Notes: generated by a model not told the origin, from the letters alone. 64,000 bases of DNA from Chrysemys picta bellii (GCF_011386835.1 NC_088800.1:52853439-52917438), one strand, 5' to 3'. Positions 46,985 to 58,796 are shown, counted from the first letter of the stretch. Numbers and translations are program-made.

Positions 46985-48031
46985 CTGTGACATACCAGGT
47001 ACAAGCCAAACTGATGAATGTCTGCGTCAACCCTTCCCTGAAACCTTGGGTGCTTTACAATGCCTTGCTGAAGTAGCTCCCACCAGGGTCACTCACAAAC
47101 AGCCTCCAGCACATAAGTCACACTCTGCGTGTCTTTGTGTAGCTATAGCCTGCCAGCCATACTTGGGTTACACTATGGCTCTCACCAGCTTTGGCTAAAC
47201 TGCAGGGTGACCCCAACATACAGCAAGCCTTAAATTTCCCCCCAGAAATGTATGTCCCGTACTGCCCAGCCCTCTTCTGGACAATACAAGTTACATGAAG
47301 TCCGTTATTTCTTTAATAGAAATAAAATGCACACTGTTTCAAACAGTTATTCAGACACTTCAATTTAAGCACACCGGATTAGATAAAACAATAAAACAAG
47401 TTTATTAACTACACAGAGATAGATTTTAAGTGAGTGCAAGTTATGAGGCATAACAATCAGAAATGGTTACAAGAAAAATAAGGATAAAGCACTATTGGTG
47501 CCTAACTTCACAAACCATGTTACATTCAAAGGAAAGTTCTCACCCCAGGCTTTCAGCAGTCTTACTGACCAAACTTCTTAGGTCAGGACCCCTTCCCTAG
47601 TCCAATGTCTGCTTCCTTTGTCCCTTCAGATGCAGTGAATCAAAAATGGGAGTGGATGGTCCCTGGAAGTGTTTGTCCCTCCTTTTTATAGTTTCAGTTC
47701 CCCTCTTGAAAAACATTTCCAGCTGGGAACCAGGAGACAAAAAGTCTATGTGGAAGGATGTTCCCTGCTGTTTTTCCTCACCTGTTGGGGCTTCCTTTGT
47801 TTCCCTTCCTGCTTGATGACTCTGTTTACTGCTTAAATGCAAATGAAGCAGAGCCCATATTCCTGTTTGACAACTTCTTTTTGGAACATGTGTTAATAAC
47901 ACCACACAGAAGAATCTTATAACTTCACATACAATGTTGCCACTCATATTTTACCAGGACAATAATGACCAGCAAATTATGAGTTTTCAAATGATATCTT
48001 CCAAGAGATACTTTGTACAAAGGTTATTACA
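46985..48031 (-). mobile_element. Putative solo LTR inside Harbinger gene
   Basis: On minus it starts near TGTAATAACCTTTGTACAA (48031) and ends near TGGTATGTCACA (about 46988). A TATA-like CTATAAAAAGG lies at 47681-47691 and an AATAAA signal at 47401-47406, about 280 bases downstream. It is AT-rich, and no viral genes are present. The ends are approximate because no duplication was found. Confidence 0.55.
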
Positions 48032-48719
48032 ATAGATTATTGCCCCCCTAAAGTTTTAAAGAGACATGCTTCTTGACACGTCTGGAGTGCTTGCACACGG
48101 TGCCAGTCACAGGCCCAGCCATGGTGAGTGTGGCCTGCCAGGGTGAGGGAAATGAGGAGGAAATTGCTCAGTTGCATGATGAATGTGGGCCAATGGCACT
48201 GAACAGTGGTATTGTGTTCCACAGGCGGGGTTAGCTTATAACTCACTCCTGAGGGTAACAAGGCAGAGAGCACAGCTGCTGCTGGCGTCCCAAATCCACC
48301 TGGGCCTGTATGCTGCTAGCCTGGGTACTGCAATGGCACCTGCTGAAGTAATTGCTGACTGGTGTGGGAAAGCGTCCTACCGTGGAGGAGGAAATAAGGC
48401 AGCCATCCCTAGAAACATTCAGGAGAGAACTGCAGAGAACCTCCAGGAACGTTTCATTGAGATTTCTCAGGAGGATTCAAGGGACATCCCTGTGCACATA
48501 AACAAACTGCTCCACATGGCCACCCCGGCTAACTGTGCAGGGCAATGAAAAACAGATAACAGCTCTACTTTGCTTTGCTGTACCGCTACCTCTTCTAGTA
48601 CGAGTACATGAATGAAACGTCAACAGCTGTATCCTGCTAAGTTGGGGGCGCCATCACTGTATGAGAAATACATTTACACACTTACTTAAGGTTCCTTCTC
48701 CTACTCGACTGCTGGGACT

Positions 48720-49276
48720 GACTGGACTGTGGTGGAATCTCGAACAGGTCCTGGCTTGCAGCCTCACTGGAGCCCCCTGGTCACATGTCCCTCATCCCCT
48801 TCCTCTTCCTCCTCCACGTCCTCCTCTTCCTTGCTGTTCCCGCCAGGGACCTGTGACTTGGACTCCTCAGAGGTATCCATGGTGGTGTGTGGGGTCATGG
48901 TGGGGTCTCAGCCAAGTACAGCACGCTGTTCTTTGTAAAAGTGGCAGGTGTGCGACGTGGCACTGGATTCACTGTTGGCCTCCCTGGACTTCTGATATGT
49001 CTGCAGCAGTTCCTTTGCTTTCACGTGGCTCTGCTGCTGGTCCCTGTTGTCTCCCCTCTCCTGTATCCCCCATGCAATCTGCTCATAGATGTCCATGTTT
49101 CTACAGCTGGTCTGTAGCTGTGCTTGCACAGCCTCTGCTCCCCACAGGCCCAGGAGATCCAATATCTCCTGTCTACTCCAGGCTGGAGCACATCTGGAGC
49201 ATGTAGCTGGCATAGTCAGCTGGGCAGTTTCACACAACAATGGAAAGCAGCTAGATGTGCTTGCCAAGATGGACAA
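48720..49276 (-). pseudogene. Myb/SANT-like Harbinger partner, N-terminal part
   Basis: The minus frame from 49276 to 48908 reads APAWSRQEILDLLGLWGAE, then MDIYEQIAWGIQERGDNRD, then VKAKELLQTYQKSREANSES and CHFYKEQRAVLG. The order of Trp-containing helices is that of a trihelix Myb/SANT-like domain (Myb_DNA-bind_4 type), used in PIF/Harbinger elements to bind the ends and carry the transposase. Downstream on minus, 48900-48780 encodes a Glu/Asp-rich stretch (KEEEDVEEEEEGDE) after TMDTSEES. The residue before MDIY and the 5' end are uncertain, and the gene ends where the tandem array begins. Confidence 0.75.
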
Positions 49277-49528
49277 CCAGGAAAAGGCATTTCAAACATT
49301 TGCGGGGCTTCCAGTGTGCCCAAAAAGTAACTATTGTACTATACAGGAGGCCTATGATATGCAGGGGCTTAGATGAGATGCTCTAAAGGTCTCTTGTGGC
49401 CATAAAGTCTACAAATTTTGGAAACACTGAGTGTAGTATTGGGAGCAGCCTGTGATGTTTTACTGTCTAGCCGGCTTGCTTCCTAGAATGAAGACGCATT
49501 GAGTGGGGTGATCCACAGAGAGTACCTG

Positions 49529-50378
49529 TGTCAAGGCTGTATCCCCACTTTGAAGTTTAGGGTACAAATGTAGGGGCCTGCATGAAAACCTCTAAGCTTA
49601 ACCACCATCCCAAGGCTAATTTCCTCCCCTGGGTAGCCTTGAGAAACCTTTCACCAATTCCCTGGTGAATACAGATCGAAACCCCTTGGATCTTAAAACA
49701 AGGAGAAATAAACCATCCCCCCTCCTTCCTCCCACCAACTTCTGGTGAATACAGATCCAACCCCCTTGGATCTAAAAGAAGGAGAAATTAACCATTCCCC
49801 TCCTTCCTCCCACCAACTCCTGGTGAATCAAGATCCAAACTCCTTGGATCTTAAAACAAGGAAAAATCAATCAGGTTCTTAAAAATAAGGCTTTTAATTA
49901 AAGACAAAGGTAAAAATCATCTCTGTAAAATCAGTATGGAAATTAACCTTACAGGGTAATCAAACTTAAAGAGCTCAGAGGACTCCCCTCTAGTCTTAGG
50001 TTCAAAGTACAGCAAACAAAGATAAACACTCTAGTAAAAGGTACATTTACAAGTTGAGAAAACAAAGGAAAACTAACACACCTTGTTTGAAATAGGAGAG
50101 ACTTGTTTAGAAAGATGTGGAGAACCTGGATTGATGTCTGGTCCCTCTCAGTCCCGAGGGCGAACACCCACACAAACAAACAACACAAACAAAAGCCTTC
50201 CCCTCCCCAAGATTTGAAAGTATCTTGTCCCCTTATTGGTCCTTTAGGTCAGATGCCAGCCAGGTTACCTGAGCTTCTTAACCCTTTAGAGGGAAAAGGA
50301 TTTTGGAGTCTCTGGCTAGGAGGATTTTATAGTACTGTACACAGGACAGCTGTTACCCTTCCCTTTATAGTTATGACA
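49529..50378 (-). mobile_element. Solo LTR inside first tandem unit
   Basis: On minus it begins TGTCATAACTATAAAGGG at 50378 and ends CCTTGACA at about 49529. A TATA-like ACTATAAAATCC lies near 50323-50334. The other tandem units read GAGTAGCTCAAACC here, whereas this copy has GAGTACC(T) on the left and ACCTCAAACC on the right, so the LTR sits exactly in the unit with a 3-4 bp duplication. No internal genes are present. A 60-70 bp direct repeat (TTGGATCT/GGAGAAAT phrases) is repeated three times at about 49660-49870. Confidence 0.8.
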
Positions 50379-51337
50379 ACCTCAAACCTTCAAAGTGTCA
50401 GGCCAGCAGCAGGACATTAGCACTTGAGGGTTTGGTTGGGTGTGGCAGTGACATCACAAAGGCCTTTTGCAGGATGTCAGCTTATTGGTCAAATGTGTTA
50501 GGGAGGTGGTGACCTCAGAGAGAGATGCTGACATCAGCCTGGCAGGACAGGAGCACAGGGCCAGGGAAACCTCAGAGACCCTGTGGCTTTGCTTCAGCAA
50601 GTCTCCTTCTCGGGGTCTTTCTTTGAGGACTGAGAGAGTATTAGGGTTCACGTACGTGAGTGCGTGCAGGAGCCTCTTTCGAGTTTTCTCCTTTCCTTTT
50701 ACTGATTTTACTAGAAAACAGACGTCCCTGTTTAGAAGGTAAGAGCCTCCAAGAGGTTTTGGCAGCTGCTCAGTCTGATCCATCTGGTGCCAGCTGAATT
50801 CTAGGCATGGAAAACAGTAGTTTAAGATGGCAGAATTTTATTCCATCCCTTGGATTTTGTGCCGTAGAATCACTGGGGACATTAGGGTTTGTCCTTTTTG
50901 TTTTACCTTTTCCTCCATCCCTCCTTCCTTTCTCTTCATCTCTTACTTCTTTTGTCCTTTCTCCTGTTCCCCTCCCACCACCAGGAGTGGTGTGTGTGTG
51001 TGTGTGTGTGTTGCTGGGGGTGCTCATCACCTCTCCTTGTGGGAAGTTCATCGAAAACTGTGGGGTTGAAATAGTGTTTGGACTCCACTGACACTAGATG
51101 CTGCCATCCTGTGGCTTAGCATTAGTGTCTGGGATGACTTGGGGCAAGATCTCAACTTCCCCGCAACCCACTTCACTGCTGCCAGAATCCCTCCTGCCCC
51201 CCCTGCTAGTGCCGCCTCCCTGACCAACCTGGGTGGGGGTGGAGAACAGTGTTTTTTTCATACGTTCATAGATTCTAGGACTGGAAGGGACCTCGAGAGG
51301 TCATCGAGTCCAGTCCCCTGCCCGCATGGCAGGACCA

Positions 51338-52812
51338 TGTAACAGACTTATTAGATAAGGGAAATGCGGTAGACCTAATATACCTGGATTTCAGTAAAGC
51401 GTTTGATACTGTACCCCATGAGGAATTATTGGTTAAACTGGAAAACATGGGGATCGATATGAAAATCCAGAGGTGGATAAAGAATTGGTTAATGGGGAGA
51501 ATGCAGCGGGTCGTATTAAAGGGTGAACTGTCGGGTTGGAGGGAGGTTACTAGTGGAGTGCCTCAAGGTTCGGTTTTGGGACCCATTTTATTTAATCTAT
51601 TTATAACTGACCTCGGAACCGATTGCAAGAGTGGGCTGATAAAGTTTGCGGATGATACGAAGGTGGGAGGAGTTGCAAATTCGGAGGAGGATAGGGATAT
51701 TCTGCAGGGAGACTTGAATGAGCTTGTGAATTGGAGTGTCAGAAATAAGATGAAATTTAATAGTGAAAAGTGTGAGGTGATGCACTTGGGGATGACTAAT
51801 AACAATTTTAGTTACAAGATGGGGACGCATTGGTTAGAAGTAACGGAAGAGGAGAAGGACCTAGGGGTCCTTGTAGACCGCAGGATGACTATGAGTCGAC
51901 AATGTGACGTGGCTGTGAAAAAAGCCAATGCGGTCTTGGGATGTATTAGGTGAGGTATATCTAGTAGGGATAAGGAGGTCCTGCTTCCGTTGTATACGGC
52001 GCTGGTGAGACCTCATTTGGAGTACTGTGTGTAGTTCTGGTCTCCCATGTTTAAAAAAGATGAACTCAAATTGGAACGGGTGCAGAGAAGGGCGACTAGG
52101 ATGATCAGAGGAATGGAAAACCTGTCGTATGAAAAGAGATTAGAGGAGCTCGGGTTGTTTAGTCTGACAAAACGAAGGCTGAGGGGGGATATGATTGCTA
52201 TCTTTAAATATATCAGAGGGATAAATACAAGGGAGGGAGAGGAATTATTTCAGCTGAGTACTAATGTGGACACGAGAACCAATGGATATAAACTGGCCGT
52301 GGGGAAGTTCAGGCTTGAAATCAGACGAAGGTTTCTGACCGTCAGAGGGGTGAAATATTGGAACGGCCTTCCGAGGGAAACGGTGGGGGCAACGGACCTG
52401 TCTGGTTTTAAGATTAAGTTGGATAAGTTTATGGAGGGAATGGTTTAATGGTAAAACATAGTAGCCGAGGAAAACCAAGCAATGGTACGTAAATAGCATA
52501 ATGGCAAACAAGGGTCAGGCTAGAGACTCTTGCCTACATGCTCGGGGTATTACTGATCGCCATATTTGGGGTCGGGAAGGAATTTTCCTCCAGGGTAGAT
52601 TGGCTGAGCCTCTGGAGGTTTTTCGCCTTCCTCCGCAGCATGGGGCAGGGATCACTAGCAGGAGGGTCCCTGCCGATTGAAGTCACTAAAACACAGGATT
52701 GGGGACTTCAACGGCACAGTCCAGGGAAGGGTCTTGTGGCCTGCAGCATGCAGGGGGTCAGACCAGATGATCATAATGGTCCCTTCTGACCTTAAAGTCT
52801 ATGAGTCTATGA
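51338..52812 (+). mobile_element. Nested CR1 LINE, 5'-truncated, different subfamily
   Basis: It lies between GACCA duplications in the 3' untranslated region of the minus-strand CR1. It carries about 370 codons of RT plus a complete 3' end with GATCATAATGGTCCCTTCTG and the terminal TCTATGAG repeats at 52799-52812. The orientation is opposite to its host CR1. Confidence 0.9.
51339..52448 (+). pseudogene. CR1 reverse transcriptase fragment with two stops
   Basis: One frame runs from VTDLLDKGNAVDLIYLDFSK (motif A, Asp intact) through SGVPQGSVLGPILFNLFITDL (motif B) and KFADDTKVGG (motif C) to the CR1 C-terminus (FLTVRGVKYWNGLPRETV). Two in-frame stops, TGA at about 51951-51953 and TAG at about 52032-52034, interrupt it and there is no frameshift. 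The endonuclease is missing through 5' truncation. Confidence 0.9.
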
Positions 52813-54082
52813 GACCAAATACCATCCCTGATAGACATTTATCTAACCTACTCTTAAATATCTCAAGAGATGGAGATTCCACAACCTCCCTCGGCAATTT
52901 ATTCCAGTGTTTAACCACCCTGACAGTTAGGAACTTTTTCCTAATGTCCAACCTAGACCTCCCTTGCTGCACTTTAAACCCATTGCTTCTGGTTCTATCC
53001 TTAGAGGCTAAGGTGAACAAGTTTTCTCCCTCCTCCTTATGACACCCTTTTAAATACCTGAAAACTGCTATCATGTCTCCTCTCAGTCTTCTCTTTTCCA
53101 AACTAAACAAAGCCAATTCTTTCAGCCTTCCTTCATAGGTCATGTTCTCAAGACCTTTAATCATTCTTGTTGCTCTTCTCCGGACCCTTTCCAATTTCTC
53201 CACATCTTTTTTAAAATGCGGTGCCCAGAACTGGACACAATACTCCAGCTGAGGCCTAACCAGAGCAGAGTAGAGCGGAAGAATGACTTCTCGTGTCTTG
53301 CTCACAACACACCTGTTAATACATCCCAGAATCAGGTTTGCTTTTTTTGCAACAGCATCACACTGTTGACTCATATTTAGCTTGTGGTCCACTATAACCC
53401 CTAGATCCCTTTCTGCCGTACTCCTTCCTAGACAGTCTCTTCCCATTCTGTATGTGTGAAACTGATTGTTCCTTCCTAAGTGGAGCACTTTGCATTTGTC
53501 TTTGTTAAACTTCATCCTCTTTAACTCAGACCATTTCTCCAATTTGTCCAGATCATTTTGAATTATGACCCTGTCCTCCAAAGCAGTTGCAATCCCTCCC
53601 AGTTTGGTATCATCCGCAAACTTAATAAGCGTACTTTCTATGCCAATATCTAAGTCGTTGATGAAGATATTGAACAGCGCCGGTCCCAAAACAGACCCCT
53701 GCGATACCCCACTCGTTATGGCTTTCCAGCAGGATTGGGAACTATTAATAACAACTCTCTGAGTACGGTTATCCAGCCAGTTATGCACCCACCTTATAGT
53801 AGCCCCATCTAAATTGTATTTGCCTAGTTTATCAATAAGAATATCATGCGAGACCGTATCAAATGCCTTACTAAAGTCTAGGTATACCACATCCACAGCC
53901 TCACCCTTATCCACAAGGCTCGTTATCCTATCAAAGAAAGCTATCAGATTGGTTTGACATGATTTGTTCTTCACAAATCCATGCTGGCTGTTCCCTATCA
54001 CCTTACCACCTTCCAAGTGTTTGCAGATGATTTCCTTAATTACTTGCTCCATTATCTTCCCTGGCACAGAAGTTAAACTCAC
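52799..54082 (-). pseudogene. CR1 ORF2, reverse transcriptase remainder
   Basis: 427 codons continuing the 54079-55647 frame after a frameshift. FLDFSKAFDTVSHDIL-like text (YLDFSKAFDT) is motif A with its Asp. SGVSQGSVLGPALFNIFINDL is motif B, with Ser where Pro is usual. KFADDTKLGG is motif C. The C-terminal region ends with RSRLDIRKKFLTVRVVKHWN and LDKCLSGMVFG. The last four codons belong to the junction with the nested CR1, whose insertion removed the natural tail. With the first ORF the protein would have about 950 residues, a normal length for CR1 ORF2. Confidence 0.88.
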
Positions 54083-55647
54083 TGGGGTCTGTAGTTTCCT
54101 GGGTTGTTTTTATTTCCCTTTTTATAGATGGGCACTATATTTGCCCTTTTCCAGTCTTCTGGAATCTCTCCCGTCTCCCATGATTTTCCAAAGATAATAG
54201 CTAGAGGCTCAGATACCTCCTCTATTAGCTCCTTGAGTATTCTAGGATGCATTTCATCAGGCCCGGGTGACTTGCAGGCATCTAACTTTTCTAAGTGATT
54301 TTTAACTTGTTCTTTTTTTATTTTATCTGCTAAACCTACCCCCTTCCCATTAGCATTCACTATGTTAGGCATTCCTTCAGACTTCTCGGTGAAGACCGAA
54401 ACAAAGAAGTCATTAAGCATCTCCGCCATTTCCAAGTTTCCTGTTACTGTTTCTCCCTCTTCACTAAGCAGTGGGCCTACCCTGTCTTTGGTCTTCCTCT
54501 TGCTTCTAATGTATTGATAAAAAGTCTTCTTGTTTCCCTTTATTCCCGTAGCTAGTTTGAGCTCATTTTGTGCCTTTGCCTTTCTAATCTTGCCCCTGCA
54601 TTCCTGTGTTGTTTGCCTATATTCATCCTTTGTAATCTGTCCCAGTTTCCATTTTTTATATGACTCCTTTTTATTTTTTAGATCATGCAAGATCTCATGG
54701 TTAAGCCAAGGTGGTCTTTTGCCACATTTTCTATCTTTCCTAACCAGCGGAATAGCTTGCTTTTGGGCCCTTAATAGTGTCCCTTTGAAAAACTGCCAAC
54801 TCTCCTCAGTTGTTTTTCCCCTCAGTCTTGATTTCCATGGGACCTTACCTATCAGCTCTCTGAGCTTACCAAAATCTGCCTTCCTGAAATCCATTGTCTC
54901 TATTTTGCTGTTCTCCCTTCTACCCTTCCTTAGAATTGCAAACTCTATGATTTCATGATCACTTTCACCCAGGCTGCCTTCTACTTTCAAATTCTCAACG
55001 AGTTCCTCCCTATTTGTTAAAATCAAGTCTAGAACAGCTTCCCCCCTAGTAGCTTTTTCAACCTTCTGAAATAAAAAGTTGTCTCCAATGCAGTCCAGGA
55101 ATTTGTTGGATAGTCTGGGCCCCGCTGTGTTATTTTCCCAACATATAGCCGGATAGTTGAAGTCCCCCATCACCACCAAATCTTGGGCTTTGGATGATTT
55201 TGTTAGTTGCTTAAAAAAAGCCTCATCCACCTCTTCCACCTGGTTAGGTGGCCTGTAGTAGACTCCTAGCATGACATCTCCCTTGTTTTTTACCCCTTTT
55301 AGCCTAACCCAGAGACTCTCAACACTTCCGTCTCCTATGTCCATCTCTACCTCAGTCCAAGTGTGTACATTTTTAATATACAAGGCAACACCTCCTCCCT
55401 TTTTCCCCTGTCTATCCTTCCTGAGCAAGCTGTACCCATCCACACCAACATTCCAATCATGTGTGTTATCCCACCAAGTTTCAGTGATGCCAACAATGTC
55501 ATAGTTGTATTTATTTATTAGCACTTCCAGTTCTTCCTGCTTATTCCCCATACTTCTCGCATTTGTATAGAGACATCTAAGATACTGGTTTGATCTTTCC
55601 TCCCAGTTTTGTCCTGACCCTCCTTTCCCTCTGACAATATAGCCCAC
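54079..55647 (-). CDS. CR1 ORF2, endonuclease and start of reverse transcriptase
   Basis: 522 codons on minus. The N-terminal part is an AP-like endonuclease that nicks the target for target-primed reverse transcription: TNARSM near residue 28, ITETWW near 54, YYRPPNQ near 129, MGDFNYP near 158, LDLILTN near 205 and SDHEIIEF near 228. A linker and the RT fingers follow ([33 protein letters not shown]). It ends at [12 protein letters not shown], where a length change of about 2 bases in a short C run breaks the frame. The rest of the protein continues in the next frame at 54082. The listed start is simply the first Met, and the true start could be upstream. Confidence 0.85.
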   Translation of the reverse strand: MGYIVRGKGGSGQNWEERSNQYLRCLYTNARSMGNKQEELEVLINKYNYDIVGITETWWDNTHDWNVGVDGYSLLRKDRQGKKGGGVALYIKNVHTWTEVEMDIGDGSVESLWVRLKGVKNKGDVMLGVYYRPPNQVEEVDEAFFKQLTKSSKAQDLVVMGDFNYPAICWENNTAGPRLSNKFLDCIGDNFLFQKVEKATRGEAVLDLILTNREELVENLKVEGSLGESDHEIIEFAILRKGRRENSKIETMDFRKADFGKLRELIGKVPWKSRLRGKTTEESWQFFKGTLLRAQKQAIPLVRKDRKCGKRPPWLNHEILHDLKNKKESYKKWKLGQITKDEYRQTTQECRGKIRKAKAQNELKLATGIKGNKKTFYQYIRSKRKTKDRVGPLLSEEGETVTGNLEMAEMLNDFFVSVFTEKSEGMPNIVNANGKGVGLADKIKKEQVKNHLEKLDACKSPGPDEMHPRILKELIEEVSEPLAIIFGKSWETGEIPEDWKRANIVPIYKKGNKNNPGNYRPQ

Positions 55648-56045
55648 ACTCCCTCTCGTTTTTGACCCATCTCCCCGGTCTCCATGTTCCCCACTTACCT
55701 GTGGGCTTTGCTCACCTGTCCCCGTCGAACCTAGTTTAAAGCCCTCCTCACTAGGTTAGCCAGTCTGTGTCCAAAGGTACTAATAACTTGAGCTGTGGTT
55801 TGGAGGTGGAACAGCTGTCAAGGGCACTGAGGGGGAGATAGCAGGAGCTCATCCTTCAAGGAGGGGGGTTGGCACTGGAGGTTACTAGAAAGGACAAGAA
55901 GACTCCATTCTGGGGTTCAGGAGGTGAATTTATCCCTCAGTGGTGGGCAGGTGATGGGTGGAAGTAGTGCTGGTTCCTGGTGCCCTTAATTCCCGCTGAT
56001 TCCTCGGGGCGTTTGAGTCTCTGACAGGTTCTCGTTCCCTTGCAG

Positions 56046-56170
56046 CAGGAGGACGTCACGGCCAAAAGTGATGCACCAGCTCCGCATCATCCGGCACTTG
56101 CGCCAGATTCCTGAGACACTGCAGGGGCTGTGCCTCTGAGGCCATCAGCAACTCCCGCTCCCTGCTGCAG
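56046..56170 (+). other. Exon-like block, tandem copy 1
   Basis: A pyrimidine-rich tract ending TTCCCTTGCAG precedes the block and CTGCAG|GTACTG follows it, matching splice acceptor and donor consensus. Read from the acceptor it gives QEDVTAK, then an extra A shifts the frame relative to the other copies. The product is not recognised. Another reading is that the antisense frame (RERELLKASE..., CLRHLAQ) is the meaningful one. See the finding on the array. Confidence 0.35.
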
Positions 56171-57627
56171 GTACTGCTCTGGCTCACTGTAAATGGGGAG
56201 CTAGTGGAAGGGGAAATGGAGCCCCCTGGCACTCACTAAAAGGGAAAGTGGTGGATTCTCCATCTCTTGATGTCATTGAAGGAAGACTAGATGCCTTTCT
56301 GGAATGTGTGTGCCCAAAGAGTAACTATTGTACTATACAGCAAGCCTATGGTATGCAGCGGGTTAGATTAGATGCTCTAAAGGTCTCTTCTGACCATAAA
56401 GTCTACTAATTTTGGAAACACTGAGTGTAGCATTGGGAGCAGCCTCTGATGTTTTACTGTCTAGCCCGCTTGCTTCCTAGAATGAGGATGCATTGAGTGG
56501 GGTGATCCACAGAGAGTAGCTCAAACCTTCAAAGTGTCAGGCCAGTAGCAGGACATTAGCACTTTAGGGTTTGGTTGGGTGTGGCAGTGATATCACAAAG
56601 GCCTTATCCTGGACCTCAGCCTATGGGTCAAAGGTGTTAGGGAGGTGGTTACCTGAGAGAGAGATGCTGCCATCAGCCAGGCAGGACAGGAGCGCAGGGC
56701 CAGGGAAACCTCAGAGACCCCTTTGGCTTTGCTTTAGCAAGTCTCCTTCTCGAGGTCTCCCTTTTTAGGACTCAGAGAGTATTAGGGTTCAAGTATGTGA
56801 GTGCGAGGAGGAACCTCTTTCGAGTTTCTCCTTTTATTGATTTTACTAGAAAACAGACGTGCCTGTTGAGAAGGTAAGAACCTTGGAGAGGTTTTTAACC
56901 TGCTCAGTCTGCAGTCTGATCCATCTGGTGCCAGCTGAATTCTAGGCATGGAAAACACTAGTTCAAGGTGGCAGAATTTTATAGCCCACCTGGGATTTTG
57001 TGCCGTAGAATCACTGGGGACATTAGGGTTTGTCCTTTTCGTTTTACCTTTTCCTCCATCCCTCCTTGCTTTCTCTTGTTCCCCTCCCACCACCAGGAGT
57101 GGTGTGTGTGTGTGTGTGTGTGTAGCTGGGGATGATCTTCACCTCCTCTTGTGGGAAGTTCATCCAAAACTGTGGGGTTGAAATAGTGCTTGGACTCCAC
57201 AAACACTAGATGCTGCCATCCTGTGGCTTAGCGTTAGTGTCTCGGATGACTTGGGCAAGATCTCAACCTCCCCGCAACCCACTTCACTGCTGCCAGAATC
57301 CCTCCTGCCCCCACTGCTAGACCCGCCTCCAGCCCAACCTTGGTGGGGGTCTAGAAGAGGTTTCTGATGACTTAAGCTGTGGTTTGGAGGTGGAACAGCT
57401 GTCAAGGACACTGAGGGGGAGGTAGCAGGAGCTCACCCTAGAAGGAGGGGGATTGGCACTGGAGGTTACTAGAAAGGACAAGAAGACTCCATTCTGGGAT
57501 TCAGGAGGTGAATTCATCCCTCAGTGTTGGGCAGGTGCTGAGTGGAAATACTGCTGGTTCCAGGTGCCCTTAATTGCCCCTGATTCCTCGGGGCGTTTGA
57601 GTCTGACAGGTTCTCATTCCCTTGCAG

Positions 57628-57751
57628 CAGGAGGGCGTCACGGCCAAAGTGAGGCACCAGCTCCGCATCATCCATCACTTGCGCCAGGTGCCTGAGACAC
57701 TGCAGGGGTTGTGCCTCTGAGGCCTTCAGCAACTCCCGCTCCCTGTTGCAG
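57628..57751 (+). other. Exon-like block, tandem copy 2
   Basis: The block has the same acceptor (TTCCCTTGCAG) and donor (TTGCAG|GTACTG). It is 124 bp long and the frame from the acceptor reaches TGA after 30 codons. The antisense frame is open throughout. Confidence 0.35.
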
Positions 57752-58653
57752 GTACTGCTCTGGCTCACTGTAAATGGGGAGCTAGTGGAAGGGGAAATGG
57801 AGCCCCCTGGCACTCAGTGAAAGGGAAAGTGGTGGATTCTCCATCTCTTGAAGTCATTGAATGAAACTAGATGCCTTTCTGGAATGTTTGTGCCCAAAAA
57901 GTAACTATTGTCCTATACAGGAAGCCTATGATATGCAGGGGGTTAGATGAGATGCTCTAAAGGTCTCTTCTGGCCATAAAGTGTATTAATTTTGGAAACA
58001 CTGAGTGTAGCATTGGGAGCAGCCTCTAATGTTTTACTGTCTAACCGACTTGCTTCCTAGAATGAAGACGCATTGAGTGCGGTGATCCACAGAGAGTAGC
58101 TCAAACCTTCAAAATGTCAGGCCAGCAGCAGGATATTAGCACTTCAGGGGATGGGTGGGTGTGGCAGTGACATCACAAAGGCCTTTTGCAGGAGCTCAGC
58201 CTATTGGTCAAAGTTGTTAGGGAGGTGGTGACCTCAGAGAGAGATGCTCACATCAGCCAGGCAAAACAGGGGCGCAGGGCCAGGGAAACCTCAGAGACCC
58301 CTGTGGCTTTGCTTCAGCAAGTCTCCTTCTCGAGCTCTCTTTGAGGACTGAGAGAGTGTTAGGGTTCACATATGTGAGTGTGAGCAGGAGCCTCTTTCAA
58401 GTTTTCTCCTTTCCTTTTACCCATTTTACTAGAAAACAGAAGTCCCTGTTGAGAAAGTAAGTGCCCCGGAGAGGTTTGTAACCTGTTCAGTCTGATCCAC
58501 CTGGTGCCATCTGAATTCTAGGCATGGAAAACACTAGTTTAAGGTGGCAGAATTTTATTCCCTCCCTGGGATTTTGTCCCGTAGAATCACTGGGGATATT
58601 AGGAAAACAACAAGGAGTCTGGTGGCACCTTAAAGACTAACAGCTTTATTTGG

Positions 58654-58694
58654 GCATAAGCTTTCGTGAGTAAAAACCTCACTTCTTCGGATGC
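58654..58694 (-). ncRNA. Hammerhead-like motif in downstream PLE repeat
   Basis: GCAT, CCGAAGA, GTGAG/CTCAC stem II, GAAAGCTT, ATGC. It lies in the 3' copy of the pseudo-LTR. All elements are present except the U4-to-C change in the core. Confidence 0.6.
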
Positions 58695-58796
58695 ATAGAG
58701 TGAAAGTTACAGATGCAGGCATTATATACTGACACATGGAGAGCAGGGAGTTACTTCACAAATGGAGAACCAGTGTTGACAGGGCCAATTCAAAAA

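Larger units (their letters stand above)
43441..49314. mobile_element. Decayed PIF/Harbinger DNA transposon with later insertions
   Basis: A DDE transposase on plus (43850-45069) and a Myb/SANT-like DNA-binding gene on minus (46.6-49.3 kb) face each other, the usual two-gene content of PIF/Harbinger elements. A possible left end is GTATGGCTATGTCTAC after TTA at 43438-43440, the preferred TWA target. No matching right end was found: the element stops where tandem-array text starts at 49315. Inserted inside are hAT elements at 45091 and 46087 and an LTR-like block at about 46985-48031. Confidence 0.7.
51262..55780 (-). mobile_element. CR1 LINE, nearly full ORF2, split by a nested CR1
   Basis: The 3' end (TTCATAGATTCTAGGACTGG on plus, 51262-51337) and the rest (52813-55780) are separated by a 1475-bp second CR1. 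The pieces rejoin at GACCA, which is duplicated (51333-51337 and 52813-52817). The 5' side includes about 130 bp beyond the endonuclease start and no full ORF1, so it is 5'-truncated. It sits inside a tandem unit: array text stops at about 51258 and resumes at about 55781. Confidence 0.9.

Noticed and set aside
50889..51074. Ser/Leu-rich ORFs in the tandem units (also near 62041 and 63671) as small membrane proteins
   Set aside because: They are translations of a pyrimidine-rich tract followed by a GT repeat and shift frame between units.
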